From the NCBI GenBank assembly GCA_961205875.1, contig OY540817.1, forward strand, positions 5,429,001 through 5,493,000: a stretch of DNA of 64,000 nt, written 5' to 3'. This stretch comes from Sialis fuliginosa. Lineage: Eukaryota; Arthropoda; Insecta; Megaloptera; Sialidae. The position numbers were made by a program, and so were the translations under genes. The stretch's first letter is position 1, and each line of letters begins with the position of its first letter. Below, one piece after another: positions 32,277 through 45,739 of this stretch. The notes beneath the pieces are model-generated. The model was given only the letters and a program-made list of their open reading frames with translations. It did no database searches and had not been told where the DNA came from.

Positions 32277-32551
32277 ATTGGAAAAATAGTTTTTCAACTA
32301 TTGCGTAAAAATGCATTTATTGTAATTTTTATTACATATCTCCACCGTTTTCAGAATACTGGTTTGATTGAACACAATTTGAATTCAACTATTTCCAACT
32401 ATTTTTAAACTATTGGCGACACTTTTTACTGCTTCGTTTGCACTAATTATTATTAAATCGTAAAAAAATCTATTTACCAACTATTTTCCGAAAAAAAATT
32501 CAACTAGTAACTATTTCATTGAAAATAACAACTATTTTTCCAATCTTATAA
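32277..32551. mobile_element. MITE with ATTGGAAAAATAGTT ends, complete copy
   Basis: Inverted ends ATTGGAAAAATAGTT at both sides (275 bp apart). Internal: CACCGTTTTCAGAATACTGG, GCGACACTTTTTACTGCTTC, GTTTGCACTAATTATTATTA. The same sequence in opposite orientation occupies 33929-34165. Confidence 0.8.
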
Positions 32552-33928
32552 CTAACTTTATAAACAATAATTTTTGATAGTCGCGGGTAAATTCTATTAC
32601 AAAATAATCTCATCTCGTTAACAAATAAAGCTACAAAATATTTCTATGTCTATATTATTGTATACCATGTAGATATTAATAGTAAATATGTAGTTGGTTT
32701 TGCTCGTGACTTCTTGAACTTAAAAATGGCGCGACCAACGTACGTGTATGTCCAATATTGCACAGAACAAACAAGAAAACCCGTATAGCATATTACAAAC
32801 TTAATGAACTGCTCTGCAATCACGTACTAATAAATTAGACACAAACTGTCATAATTTATTGCAGCAGGCCTTTACTGTTTACTTTAAATTCCGTATCTCA
32901 CAAGGTTTTCAATTACTGATATTATGTTTCATTATCGAACATTTTTCGTTCCATCTGTTCATATGTTAGTGTATTTTTACGCGTATGGTAGGTACTAATT
33001 TGTTTGTGGTATGAGATTTTATGTTGATCATATACAAACATGTTTGTGTTTATCGATTGGAATATATCTCAATCAATAATTGCTTATACTGAGATAGTTC
33101 AGAGCCGTCTTATGATGGTATTAGTTCAAACAATACAGCATTTTGATTGGGAATTTTCTATGACTGCAATGTTAAACTTGATTCTTATAGATTTTGGGTC
33201 ACTGAGGTTTAGGCTTTTATAAAACTATTATATTTGCATACAAGCAATGCTGGTCGATAAATTTTTTTTATTATGGTAGGTTTTTCGAAAGGGTATAAAA
33301 TACAGCCGTCTGAATATCTATAAGTGTTCTAGATTTTATAAAATATTTTTTTATAGAAATAATTTTATAAGTTTTAAAATGTTAAACTTTAAATTTTATT
33401 TTGATCTGATACCTAGTGTAGCATGAACATTTAGGTAATATAAAAATCATGTTTAAAAAATATGGGCTCTTTAACTTTTGAACTTTTGGCATTAACATGT
33501 ATAAATCTGGGTTTTTTCAAAAATTTACTAAAATGGCCGATATAAAAAAAATTGTTGCACTTTGTATATAGGATTCATTCTACCTTCCTTCAAAATATTT
33601 ATATTGCCGAACCAAACATCCTGTATACGTGATTTTTGACAATTGTGACGTCATACCGGCATATTCTTCAGTTTGGTAAAAATTTTTACAAAAGATAAAA
33701 ATTTGAAATTGCTGGTTTTTTAGTATTTTTTGAGGGAAAAGAATCATAACTCAAAACGAATGAATCATCGCCTTTTAGTAGGACTTACAACCCTTGCCTT
33801 ATAAACAATTACTTAAAATCTTAAAAATTATTAATTTTTAATACGAGTTAAAATTTAGTACAGTGTTAAAATTTATGTTCGAGTGTACAAAGTGCATGTA
33901 CTATCAAATTTTAGTGTAATTATTTGAG
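32552..33928. other. AT-rich sequence between two inverted MITE copies
   Basis: Nothing recognisable. The flanking inverted MITEs make a 1.4-kb loop if they pair. A TGACGTCA octamer lies near 33648. Confidence 0.45.
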
Positions 33929-34165
33929 ATTGGAAAAATAGTTGTTATTTTCAATGAAATATGTAGTTATCTAGTTGAATTTTTTTTAGGAAAATAGTTT
34001 TTTTTACGATTTAATAATAATTAGTGTAAACGAAGCAGTAAAAAGTGTCGCAAATAGTTTAAAAATAGTTGATTTCAAATTCTGTTCAATCAAACCAGTT
34101 TTCTGAAAACGGTGAAGATATATAATAAAAATTACAATAAATGCATTTTTTAACATTACAACCCA
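33929..34165. mobile_element. MITE with ATTGGAAAAATAGTT end, truncated inverted copy
   Basis: Starts ATTGGAAAAATAGTTGTTAT, then GTAAACGAAGCAGTAAAAAG, TGTCGCAAATAG, CAGTTTTCTGAAAACGGTGA; the far end is lost after AATGCATTTTTTAACATT. Confidence 0.75.
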
Positions 34166-37100
34166 AATATTAATAGCTTTATCAATGAGATAACTGCTAT
34201 TTAAGGAAGAAAAACGAAAATTTGTATTGCACGAAAATCAAAATACATTTTTATAAAATGACCACTTTCTGTAAAAAAAGTTATTTTTATAATACAAAAG
34301 TATGCAATTTAAATCGGTGTGTCTTGGATTCCTGGGCGACATTTACATCAGTAATAAAATACGGAATATGTCAATATATAAACTCGCGTCGAGGTGAGAA
34401 TATACAGAGTGCAAGTTACGGCTTTGCGTGTTCGACAAGTCGTTTCTCGTCACTTAATGAATAATACTTGTCATCGTTGTATAGCTTCTTACGTTACAGA
34501 GTCTAGTTAAATATGTGTATACGTTCTACTAGAGTGATTCCTAGTAAAAAAATATACTAATGCCTGATTTCTTCTATCTATCTTATCAGTTTGTTTGTGT
34601 TTACAGGTTGGTATACATCTGTTAAATAAATTATAGCAAATACTGGGTTCTGATTGGTCCATTGAAAGATTTACATAGCTATTAGCAATAATTTTTACTG
34701 TTCTATCTATCTGGGTAGGATTCAAAATTCTCAAATTATTGAAAAAATCTATATATATTTTTGAAAAAAAAAATGTTTTTTAACCCCTTTCACATCGACT
34801 GACAAGTATATTTAAAAAAAATGACTTAATCCATCTTTAGATAGGTCTCCTAAAATGCAACAAAAAGTGTTAAATGACCTTTTGATTTTAACCCCTCAAT
34901 CACGATATATTTGCGTTCAAAGTCGTTATCAGAGCGCTCCCCTCTGTAGCTTTTAATTAGTACTTTCAATGAAAAATTATAACTAACACTGTAGTAAAAA
35001 TAGTTTATAAAATTTTATATAAATTTTCTATAAATCGTAGTGAGAATTACTACGGACCCTATCATGTGCGTGCCGTTTTATTTTTAAATCTTTTCACTGA
35101 AAAATTCCACTGATGTTTTCATATTTTTAATGTCATTTTCTATATTTTAACCTAACCAAAACTAACCAGCCTCCCTTCGATTGTCCTAACCAAGGACAGT
35201 TTTAGATATGTTTATTCTACATAATTCTTTACTACATTATATTAAAACTTTTAATAAAAATTAAACTTTTTCCGACTTGATTTACTATTATCGTCACTGC
35301 TTATTCCTTATGTTACCTTAAGTGGTTCTCGAGTGAAAAACGCACAGGCAGAGAGACGTTGCGTTTTATAATATATAGTAAAACATCATTTTATAGATTG
35401 AAGTCTCTATTTTATAGTGATTAATGCAAATTTTACTTTTGTTAATTTTTTGATAATGAGGTTATAAAGCAAATAAAAACATTGAACATTTTTATTTTAT
35501 TTTTGTTGTAAGGTGTACGAGGTTAATATTTATTTTTTAAATCTTCTGGTGTAATTTGAATGCGTGTGGTTTCAGCTTTAAATTATTATTTTTTAATTTA
35601 AGTTACGTTTTTTCCACAGATATATTTGAGATTAGCATCGATTTTTTTAAATAATTTGCAAAAAAATCTGACAAATAATTTGCTTACTATAATTATTTAC
35701 CTTTAAATAACACACTTTTTTCTATAAAAATATTTTTATTTCTTAATTATTTTGAGGAATGTAGCGATATTTTTATTTTTGTCCTCAAAGAAATTTTTTT
35801 ATTTATTTATTTTTATGTTTTTTTTAAGAACTTCCGATTCACCCCTGAAATAAATGATGTTCCAGTGTATCATGGATTGTGGTATTAAATATCTAATATT
35901 TGTTATTCAAAATTCATGTTTAATATGAATTTATTAACTTTTTTATCATAGTGACTTCAATGCTTGTACAAGAAACAAACATTTTTAAACAATTAAATTG
36001 GAAAATTATAATTAAAAATATAAAACAATAAAATTAAGTAATTTATATGATTGAAAACGGTAAATTTACAAATTTAAAATAATTTCGTTAAACCTACACC
36101 CACTTTGAGAATTATATACATTCATATGCAAAATTATATAACCGAAATCAAGGTAATATAGAATGTTTTTTATGAGCTTCAATAATTTCACTCTGGTTAA
36201 ATTTACTGTACAATTACTAGCGTTATTTCATATTACTTTACCTCTACATAACTGTCCAATCTTTTAGTCTCGATAATTTATAGCTAACTTTAAATTGTCA
36301 CTACTGCTATTACTGATTAAAATATTGCAAGAACTTGTCTACAAAACATGGTCATATAAATAATTTATGTCGATAATATAGCTCCTGACTATATTTTGAA
36401 TTCATTAATAACTATCTATGTATATTATTTGAAGAGTTGTTTTAATTGTTTTTGTTTTAAATAGTAATAAATCAAGTTAACAGACCAGTGGGGTGCGTTA
36501 AATTAATATTTATTTATTTAAAAATAGGTTTTTTTATGAAATATTGAGTAAAATTGTACCAAATTTAGTAGTTAGAATAGAATTCTGATCCTATTCTAGC
36601 ATAAATAAATAAATTCCATTGATTTTTTAATTTTTTATATGAATGATTAAAAAATTTAACCATTCTTAAATAGGTAATTTAAATATTTATAAAATAAAAA
36701 CATAATTTTTTTAATATATACCAACTAATATTAAAAGAAAGAAAGTTTGTGTGTGTGTTTGACCGAAGTAATCTCGAAAACTACTGTACCGATTTTGGTG
36801 AAACCTGCACCAACACGTTTTTTGAAATCTTACAACTCTTATACTACCGTGCTTAAGTAAAAGGCAGTAGAACTTTCAGGTTCTACTTAACTATGAAAAT
36901 AATTTGAGGGTGATTTAATGCTAGTATCTTATTACATACGAAAATTAGAACCTTTATATTTTGAAATGAGTTCTTACTTTGAATAAACAACCAAATTATG
37001 AAAGGTAGTAAATTAAAAAGCTTGCTTAGTAAACTATGTTTTATTTCTTTTTCCTTTCGTACCAAAAAATAAACATAAAAAAGTGAATCACGCTATCACT

Positions 37101-37860
37101 CAATGTAGCTGAGCAGTAAATATTTAAATATTTTTAAGTATAAAATAAAATGAACCGTTTCATATGAGTTATAAACCATAGATAACGAAGAAATATGATG
37201 TTGTAAACGACAATATTGAATTTCCGTGTTCTAATTATTCAACTGCAAGCTGTAAATACGGTAGTTACAAGTGTACCAACATCACAACTGTCAGATGCAT
37301 CCGAATACACCTACTCTTTGTTCTGAGACACATAAGTATTGGCTTACCTTCGGTAAATAAACATGGTAATAAAACATACAAACATACAATATCTTATACC
37401 TCTATGTTTCATCGGATAATTTGTTTCTAATTACTTACATAAAATTATAGCTTCAATTTAAATATATATGAAATTGATTTTAACGATATGATAAAAAGAG
37501 ATGTGATGCATACAAAAGCATGTGTTTTAGTATATTTGTCTCTTTCTGGAATATGGTTTTTGTTGTAGATACATTTCTTGTACATACGTCAATTGCAGTA
37601 TTTATAATGTTTTATGAATTTAGTTCTTGTAATATGAATATATTTGAGGTTAATGGATGGTAAATATATCACGCGAAATTAATTTGTAATTGGAAAGAAA
37701 AGAAAGTATTTAAAAACTCGATTATGTATTTATTTTATACGACAGAAAAAAGGCGTGTTTTTTATGTTTATTCAATTTAATATATATATTTTTTTATAAA
37801 TTATATATTAGTAGGTATACTTTATAATTGTAAAAATAAAAACAAACTTGTTTGTTTAAA
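34166..37860. other. AT-rich sequence, largely featureless
   Basis: An 80-codon + strand frame at 34222-34464 crosses a slightly GC-richer part (34320-34460) with a donor-like GAG/GTGAGA near 34395 but no acceptor; I do not call it. Positions 36735-36810 resemble a dispersed repeat (GACCGAAGTAATCTCGAAAA). Otherwise nothing. Confidence 0.45.
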
Positions 37861-37883
37861 CGTCAAAAATTTATTAAAGAAAA

Positions 37884-37924
37884 GGTAACCGCAAGCTTTC
37901 GATTCACAGAATCATCGTCAGGCT
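37884..37924 (-). ncRNA. Hammerhead-like motif at the end of the Penelope-like remnant
   Basis: On the - strand: CTGACGA (37921-37915), one extra T, helix II GATTC-TGT-GAATC, GAAA (37900-37897), then AGCT (a self-complementary helix III) and T at the cleavage position; helix I is reduced to GC/GC. CTGANGA...GAAA is the conserved hammerhead core and Penelope-like elements are known to carry such ribozymes at their ends. It lies 234 bp downstream of the endonuclease frame. The extra base and short helix I make activity uncertain. Confidence 0.55.
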
Positions 37925-38157
37925 AAAATATAATAAATAACAATTAAATACAATTAATATATGCAAAATATTGATATTTTAAAATAAAAATTCAGAAATA
38001 TACCTATTAATAAAGATTTAAATTTGAAAACGATGTTGTTATCTCAATAATATTCATGTGACTACGGAAATTTTTGAAAAAATAACAAATCTCTTAGTAA
38101 CTCAAATAGTTACTAAGGAACGAAAAAATTGATTTAAAAAAATAATGACAGAAATAA

Positions 38158-38568
38158 TTAATTATTTAAAATTGTGTTGTAAATAGTAGATAATGTGGAT
38201 ATGTCAGTTTTCTTGTTAATTGTATTATTGTTTCTTTTTATGTGTAACATTTCGGAAATGTAACGTTTAGCTTTATGTTTTTCATTATCTAAAATTTTAG
38301 TTTGTTTATAATCAAAAATATGCCCTGTACTATTTGTATGTACTGCTAATGCTGTGGATGTTGGTTTTAATCTTGTATCTGATTTATGTTGTGTTATTCT
38401 ATTGATAAGTTTTTGTGATGTATTACCTACGTAAATAGTGTTGCAACCCCCACACGGTATACTGTATACCAAATTTGATTTCTTAAAAATGTCTGTTTTT
38501 GGTTTAAGTTTTGTGTAGTTGTTTATGTTTTTATTGTAAGTTTTAAATACAGTTTTTATATTATACAT
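38158..38568 (-). pseudogene. GIY-YIG endonuclease domain of a Penelope-like retroelement (5'-truncated)
   Basis: A 136-residue frame is the C-terminal endonuclease domain of a Penelope-like element, the part that nicks target DNA for reverse transcription. Visible in order: VYSIPCGGC (the GIY strand plus a CxxC knuckle, residues about 34-42), IYVGNTSQKL (the YIG strand), INRITQHK with the conserved Arg and His, LAVHTNSTGH, then KRYISEMLHIKR with the conserved Glu. The domain itself looks unbroken. What is missing is the reverse transcriptase that should precede it: a stop lies four codons upstream of the Met and no RT motif is found beyond. I read it as a 5'-truncated or decayed copy. The start codon shown is nominal. 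A hammerhead-like motif follows on the same strand, as expected for this class. Confidence 0.88.
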
Positions 38569-39424
38569 ATGTATTTTTTAAGTTAATAATGCGTTTTTTT
38601 CATTTTATACTAGTTTGCATTGTAGCAACTGTGCCCTAGGTATTTTTTATTATAGATTGACTTTATGTACAAAAATAAAATCCTATAAAATTAGCTTATT
38701 TTTTTATGTCACTGTATTTAAAGGTTGAGGGATGGAGGGTTAAAACTCAATTCATTATAAATGGTACTGTATGAGCTAAGTATTTATTGGTGATTTATTT
38801 ATTGTTCTACGATTATTAGTTCCGGAGATATAAGCTTTCAAATTTTGACAATAAAAGATTAGTTAAATGTCGATTAAGTAATAGTGATAAACACTGGTAA
38901 ATATTCAGATTTCTTGGTAGAGAGAGTACGATATATGCACATTAACATAAGAACTTTATTAATGAATTTATTAAATAAAAATACACACCTTATATGCATA
39001 GAAAAAACTGGTCAATTAATTTTAGGGAGTTTCAAGTTGATTATAAAATTCCATCGTGGAGGATGATACATAAATGAAATGAAAAGCGTGGGACAGTCGC
39101 GGGCCACGCCGCGCATTGTGTCCACACACACACAAACACACACACACGGGCGCGGGGTGTGAAAGAGGAGACACCATGAGAATGACCTTGCCACTGGAAC
39201 GCAATCTATGTAGTTCAAAAGAATACATACAAAAATATCTTCAATGAATAATAGACCGGTGTGTTATAACATTAAAATGAATTTTACTTTTTTTTCATGT
39301 CACATGGAAACAGTTAAATATTTTTTGTGTACCAGTTCTTATTTTTTGATTATTTATATGTAATATAAATATCCAGTATTATAAAAAAAAGTTACACTCA
39401 GAACGGGGTATTATTTCTGTGATA
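38569..39424. other. Intervening sequence with CA microsatellite
   Basis: An interrupted (CA)n tract lies at about 39122-39147. Three overlapping 60-68 codon frames cross it and are artefacts. A less AT-rich patch at 39085-39200 has no repeat match in the window. Confidence 0.45.
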
Positions 39425-39593
39425 CTAGCTGTTACCTGCAACTTCGTCGAGATACAAAGTAGCCTATGCCCTTCATCAGGATACAAGCTATCTCCCTGCC
39501 AAATTTCATCAAGATCGGTTCAGCGGTTTAGTCGTGTAAAGGTATCTTACAAACAGACAGAGTTACTTTCGCATTTATAATATTACCATGGAT
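39425..39593 (-). mobile_element. Helitron-like repeat, short copy
   Basis: ACTAGCTGTTACCTGCAACT at the start, then GAGATACAAAGTAGCCTATG, AAGCTATCTCCCTGCC, AAATTTCATCAAGATCGGTT, CAGCGGTTTAGTCGTG, ACAAACAGACAGA and TTATAATATTACCATGGA. A short deletion removes part of the GC-rich end. Confidence 0.75.
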
Positions 39594-42500
39594 TCTCTAT
39601 ACTCTATGGATTTGTTTCGGAATTTAGAGTTAGCAACTCTAACAGGACTGTTTTAATACAATTGTTTTTTAATAACCATACATGCACTATCAATAAACGT
39701 CATGGAACTGTCATGTATGTTCAATTTTTAACAATTATCATCTTATTTATATATTTGACAATATTCCGCGATTTCGCTCACGTGTATTCAAAATTTCAAA
39801 ATCGATTTAAGATCATCTCTATGTGTATTGTTTTACCTTTTCATATTATACATATATTTAAAAAATAGGGTCTCAAACTTTATTTTATTCAAAGTCCCAT
39901 AATAATAGAAATACAACAACAAATTAAAAAAAAAATCGTCTATAAGCAATCCTTGGGGGGGGGGGCAATGAGACACCTCCCCCCTCCATGGGATTGAGTG
40001 ATTCGATACAATACTGTATTCTATAACCTACATTAGACAAAAAAGTTTAGTGATGCAATTATTTAAAATTGTCTATAAGTTCCCCCCTCCCCCCAAGAAA
40101 AATGTGTTCCATCACCCTTTGGTATAAAAAAATTCAATCAGCCCTCTCTACAATAGTTCAAAACACACCACTGCCATTAATAGTGTAACATACGTCAAAA
40201 TAAGAGTAAAACATTTTGACGTATCATCATCATTACATAACAATAATTTAAACTATATATTATACAGGAAGCTGCACCTACTATATCCGTCCAACGGTGA
40301 ACGGGGAATGGTGGGGGAAATGAGGGGAAGAGGTAGAGGGTATTTGGTTGTTTGCAATATGTATATATGTAAATTGTAAATCATCATCTTAAGTTATGCT
40401 GATCTATATACAGGAGTTATTGATTTATTAATAACAGTAATTTAATTAATTAGCATTGAATATTAATAAAGTCACGTATGTATGTATTATGATGTGTATT
40501 TTCATTACAGGCTGTCGTTGCTTGTCTTAGTAATTAGTTTTTGCCGAGTGTAAGATTACGTGCGTTTGAATGTCGTAAGAAATATACAGAATGAAAAAAA
40601 TTATACTTGTACAGTTAAATCTGTTTTATGGATACTGTGGTGTTCTTAATTGATTTCTTTTGATGATTATTTATTTTATATATGTTGTATACATTCTATG
40701 TATTCATTCCAGGGGTTCTAAAAAAATTTTATGATCTCATAAGGTCATGGAGGCAAATAAGGTCCACTTTATTTAATTTATATTAAAAAGGCTATGTTAA
40801 TGGTAAACTTTGGTTTATTATTAATCTAATGAAGTATGAAAACCAACTTTTCTTGAATGATTTTTTTATTTTTAAGACATCTTTAAAAAAAGTAACTTTG
40901 GACCTTATTAAACTATAGTGGTATAATAAGGCCACTTAACTAAATTAAACATTTTCAGATAATTATAATGTTATTTTGTATGGGAACTATGTTTTAATCA
41001 ACATTTGGCGTAATTTTTGCTAAATTACAGCTAATAAATAAACAATTAATAATTTTATTTTAACATTTATTTTTTATCCATAACGTGCCGTAGCAGTTGC
41101 TAAACTCTCGCCAGACCACGTTATTTCTTCGTTGTAGATGATTTTTTTATAGAACTATTAGTAAATAAAAATGACATACCAATCTAGAACAAAATATGTA
41201 ATCATAAATTGTTATAAATAATAAAAAGTCCAATCTTAAATTTGGTGGTCCTTATTATCCCTAAGATACTACGGTATATTTTATTTTATTTTATTTTATA
41301 AAGCAAAAACTAAAAAACAATAGAAATCAATTTAAGGATCGAACCATTACCTGAACAAATAAGAAACAAATAATACCTAAAAAAATTTAACAAAAATTAA
41401 GATTATTTGTTGGTTGTTTTTATAAAATTGAGCATTCGTCACCATCTCTCGCAACAAACTCAGAGGTACCGAAAAGTTAGTGCGGCGAGAGACTAGTTGG
41501 TGTGTAGTTAGCTTTGTATAAATACCTTCTATGTATATATAAAAATCCAGACCGATCCAACTATTGCAAATGTGTTTTTTTTTTCGATTAAAACATTTTT
41601 TTAAATACTCACCGTTTAAGAAAAAAAATTGAAAAATTACAAAATTGGCATGAGATCGTTTAAAAATAGGCAGGTTTTCTTCTTAGACTTTACTTTCTTG
41701 TACTGTATACATATATTTCAAATATATGTAAATAAAAAGGCATTTTCTGAGCAATATAGATTTTAATTAATTACATACTTAACTAAAATTAATATAGATA
41801 TATTAACTCAGTTTTAACTGTAGTTACAAAACAATCTGAAGATCGAACAGACCGTAATATGTGGTCTTTTAATTATAAAGGACCCTAAAAAAATATTTTT
41901 TATCATAAACATGTTTGTATGTTATGATAATATAATTATAATACATAAAAATTATTTTATTATTTACTTTAAAATTTTTTTTATTAAGTACGTAAAAAAT
42001 ATTTTAAAAATCATTAGTTGCGACACAATGAGAGCATTGTAAGCGAATCAGTGGCGCGTTACGTTTAACTGTAATCGACTGCTTTCTAAATTTCCATATT
42101 TTTATAATAAAAAAGTCATTTTTTAAATTTAACGTACGTACAGAACCAATTATCTGTTGAAAATTAAATTAATTATACATATCAAATATATTAATATATA
42201 CATTTTTTACGTACATTAATTTCATATACATTTCTTTATAATGTGCAATAACCCACATATGAAAAAAATCCTATAATAATGTATAAATTAATCAGTTTGG
42301 GTATAATAAATATATCTTGGAAACATATTTCATTCTGATTAGATATTTTTTCATAATGTGAGCGTTCACGTCTGACCAAAAAACGGAACAACGAGCTTTG
42401 ATTGGTTGATTCATGAAATTCCTGGTGGAATATACCATAAATTAAAAGAATGTCATTTTTTAAACGTGTAACAGGATTATATTCCTGAGATGTGTAGTGC

Positions 42501-43450
42501 CCATCCCGTTATCTCAATAAATAAGGAAGATATGCTTAAAAAACCTCAAAAAGTGGCACAAAGTTGGCGCACTTTACGGTATATATTGCCATCAATAATT
42601 TTATAAAAAATGTTTACAATATTCATTTTTTTGTACAATTTTAAGGTTAAGTGGAACTAAAGTATCACTTTAACTAGGACTTAAATTTAGGAGATACTTA
42701 ACGACTTAAGGAACACTTAAATCGTTGGTGCAACAATTTAAAATTTTTATGTGTTCCATAATCGCTAAGGTTAAGCGGTGAGATATAAATAAAAATAAAT
42801 ATAAAGTGTATAATTATCATATAAATCCTTAACAGAATAATTATAACAATTATAAGTAAACCAAGGACAAATATCTATGAAGAAACCTTAGACTTTATTA
42901 GCATATGTAACATTTTTGCACCAATACAAATCAAGAATCACACCAATTAATTAAGCAGCCACTTATTACTGGTCGATATTACTAACATAAACTTTATACC
43001 TAAAGCTAATTGCGATGAAAAACATATCGCAGCCGCTTTCTAGCCGCCCACGTCGTCAAGATGTTGTACTATACAGTGTACAGTTATTATATATATATAT
43101 ATATATATACATAAGCACCGACTTTTAATTTTATATAGGGGGGGGGGGGGGATATTTTTAAATCTATGACGTGGTTGGGATTTCCTTAAAAAACGTGCAA
43201 TATTAAAAAACAACGATTTCAACTGAAAACTCAATATTTTTGGCGCACTCTTTATTGGCCTATAACTTTTTTTAGGATGTAAATCAAAAGAAAATGTTTA
43301 TAGAAAACTTAAAGAAGAATCTTCCAGCTTTAATTTTCTTAAAAAAAAATTAATTATGTACATTTTTACCAAAGTTACAGCTATTTGAATATTAAACATT
43401 TTTTAGAAAAATAAAAAAATCATTTAAGTGTAGGTATGTGTCCTTTAATT
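39594..43450. other. AT-rich sequence with G runs and a TA microsatellite
   Basis: G run of about eleven at 39954-39965 and another of about twelve at 43138-43150; (TA)n at about 43088-43110. Around 40735-40940 the words AAGGTCCACTTTATT, GGACCTTATTA and AATAAGGCCACTT suggest a decayed inverted repeat. No gene is supported. Confidence 0.4.
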
Positions 43451-44047
43451 TAGGGTCAACTGAGGTAAAAGTGAAACAAAATACAAATCTTGTTTTTTAA
43501 CAGTTAACGATACAAATTCATACTTTAATTTTTTCTACTAGATGCGCTTATGAAAAACCATTATAAATACTTACGTCATTTGAACTGTACGATACAACAC
43601 GGACTTTAAAAATGAAAAAAAATGTGTTTTATTTTTAACCTCTAATTTGGAAAAAAGTGAAACAGGTAAGGAAAAAGTTGAAACAGGCCTCTAATGGAAA
43701 ATATTTATCGAAAAATTAAAAGAAAAGCTACAAAGACAACTTTGATTTATCTTCTTTGTGGCATATCAATGTGAAATTGTAACATTAATTAATATCTGAG
43801 CTATACAGAAAGTTATGTGCAAAGAGTTAAAATTTAATTCATACGTTTTGACATCGAATAACAGGGAAATCTGTAAGGGTGACTCATTACTTATTAGGTG
43901 ATTCATATTTTCAGCTCGCTTTAACAAACCTTTAATGATGATGTCAGTTTTTATAATTCTCCTATAAACAAATTAGTTTTTTAGTTACAATCTTGTTTCA
44001 GTTTTACCCCTTTTTTTGGTGTTTCATATTTACCCCGCTCGACCCTA
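43451..44047. mobile_element. Non-autonomous DNA element with TAGGGTC ends
   Basis: Left TAGGGTCAACTGAGGTAAAA, right the inverse of TAGGGTCGAGCGGGGTAAAT, 597 bp apart, with GTGAAACA-type subterminal words repeated on both sides (GTGAAACAAAA, GTGAAACAGG, TTGTTTCAG, GTGTTTCAT). No open frame. Superfamily uncertain; duplication not resolved beyond a possible TA. Confidence 0.65.
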
Positions 44048-44464
44048 ATAGAAACAAGAGAGTGCACATTCATAGAGGAAAGGGGGGGATGATCGGCCGC
44101 CTACTCCCCATAATCGGCGCCTATGTACATATGTATAATATCTAAATGTGTGTGCATTATAGTGCATTACAAAGTGAACCGAATTTGCAGAAATCACAGT
44201 TGTTTATTGTTATAGTTACAACTTTCACAATGTCGCGTGTGCTATGACTCCCCGACTGACCTATGGTCATTCCGATCTTGTTTTTATGGAAAATGTATGA
44301 AATTATTACTTCCTTGTTAGGTCTTATGTGCACAAGCTAAGTGTTTTGTTTTTTGTGTGTTTGTGAAGAAATATCACGTTCATTGAAATAAGTGAAGAGT
44401 GGAGAAAATTTAAATTTCTTTATTTATAATGGAACTGGGTTTTTTTTTTACCAGAGTCGCTATA
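44048..44464. other. Intervening sequence, nothing recognised
   Basis: No feature that I can support. Confidence 0.45.
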
Positions 44465-45037
44465 TAAGGTAGTGGCACAAGTCTTGGTAAGGACCCCAGT
44501 AATGGCAAATTTTTAATTAAATGTACTGAATTAGAAATATTTGTTGATATTTGATTACTACTATTTCTGAATATTAATCTATATACATACATTTAACTGT
44601 CTTACAGCGTGATTTTATGACAATCGGCCAGTAGGTGTCAAAATGGTGGACATTTAAACTAATTATTAGTATAATTTATTAATTAATTATTATATTATCT
44701 TAGCAACTTCTTTACATTGTTTCAAATTTGACGATTTTTTCTTTTATATCTTTTGTGTGGTAGTACTTATCATTTTGTAATCATTATCAAGTGTCCATCA
44801 CTACGTGCTCATTACTGATATTACTTTTGCCATTACTGGAGAAAAAACATGAACAAAATAAAAGACAATTTGAAAAACAAACTCTATTTGATGACTTTGG
44901 TAGTTAAATTGATTAAATAAAAAGTTACTTGTTTTTTTAGTAACATTATGAGTTCATGAGAATTACAAAAAACGAGCCTATTAATCCAAAAATCCTAAAA
45001 CGCTCTTATAGCGGCCATAACTGGTGCCTTTACCTTA
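44465..45037. mobile_element. MITE family A, copy 2
   Basis: TAAGGTAGTGGCACAAGTCT at the left and, inverted, TAAGGTAAAGGCACCAGTTA at the right. Internal blocks AATTAAATGTACTGAATTAG, CAAGTGTCCATCACT, CATTACTGGAGAAAAAACAT and GTAACATTATGA match the other copies. 573 bp, non-coding. Confidence 0.85.
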
Positions 45038-45739
45038 CCTATAAATATTCGTAGAGTATTTCCAATTAATGTTGATATCCATGTATACAAATAAAATAAA
45101 TAATTATTTTGCTATTTTTAGCTTCTTACCCCCCCCCCCCCCCACCCCCTTCCTCATGAAACTTTTTTAGTGAAAAATTCAAGCTTATGCTAGAAACTTG
45201 AAATTATTACGGACAACAAAGTGAGATTAATAAGGTTTCTTCAGAACCCAAAAAAAAAAAAAAACAATTGATATTTTTATAATTAATATTTTTATACAAT
45301 AATATATGCTTGAACCGGAAATGAATCTAATAGATTTAACTGTCTTACATTTATATGTATCGAAAGTACTTGAATTTTAAGTTACTTTTTAAAAGCATTG
45401 CAAATTTTTTTTGTGGAACGTGACTGCAAAGTCCCAGATGACAGATTTCGTCAAAAATATGTTACTTCCTAAACCATTACTAAATAGTTTTGTATACACA
45501 TAATGAGTTTAACATATGTTGGTTTTATTTCACCTAAATAGGGATCATTTCTTTCAGTGTCTATCTTTCAGGTAATAATTAATGAATGCCTATTTTTTAT
45601 AGCAATACTATTATTATATATATACACACTACAGACTAACCCTCACTTAACACAGATTCGTTTAACACTATGGTTTAATTTCGCTTCCTCGAAAGATACC
45701 AGAAGCTTTGTGATCGTTTCAGATTGAAATAAAAAAAAT
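45038..45739. other. AT-rich sequence with C run and splice-like site
   Basis: C run at about 45128-45143. At 45548-45570 the + strand reads TTTCTTTCAG and, fourteen bases on, CTATCTTTCAG/GTAATAAT, an acceptor joined directly to a donor (see findings). No exon. Confidence 0.4.

Noticed and set aside
39012..39228. Overlapping frames rich in Cys-Val
   Set aside because: Generated by the CA/GT microsatellite at 39122-39147.
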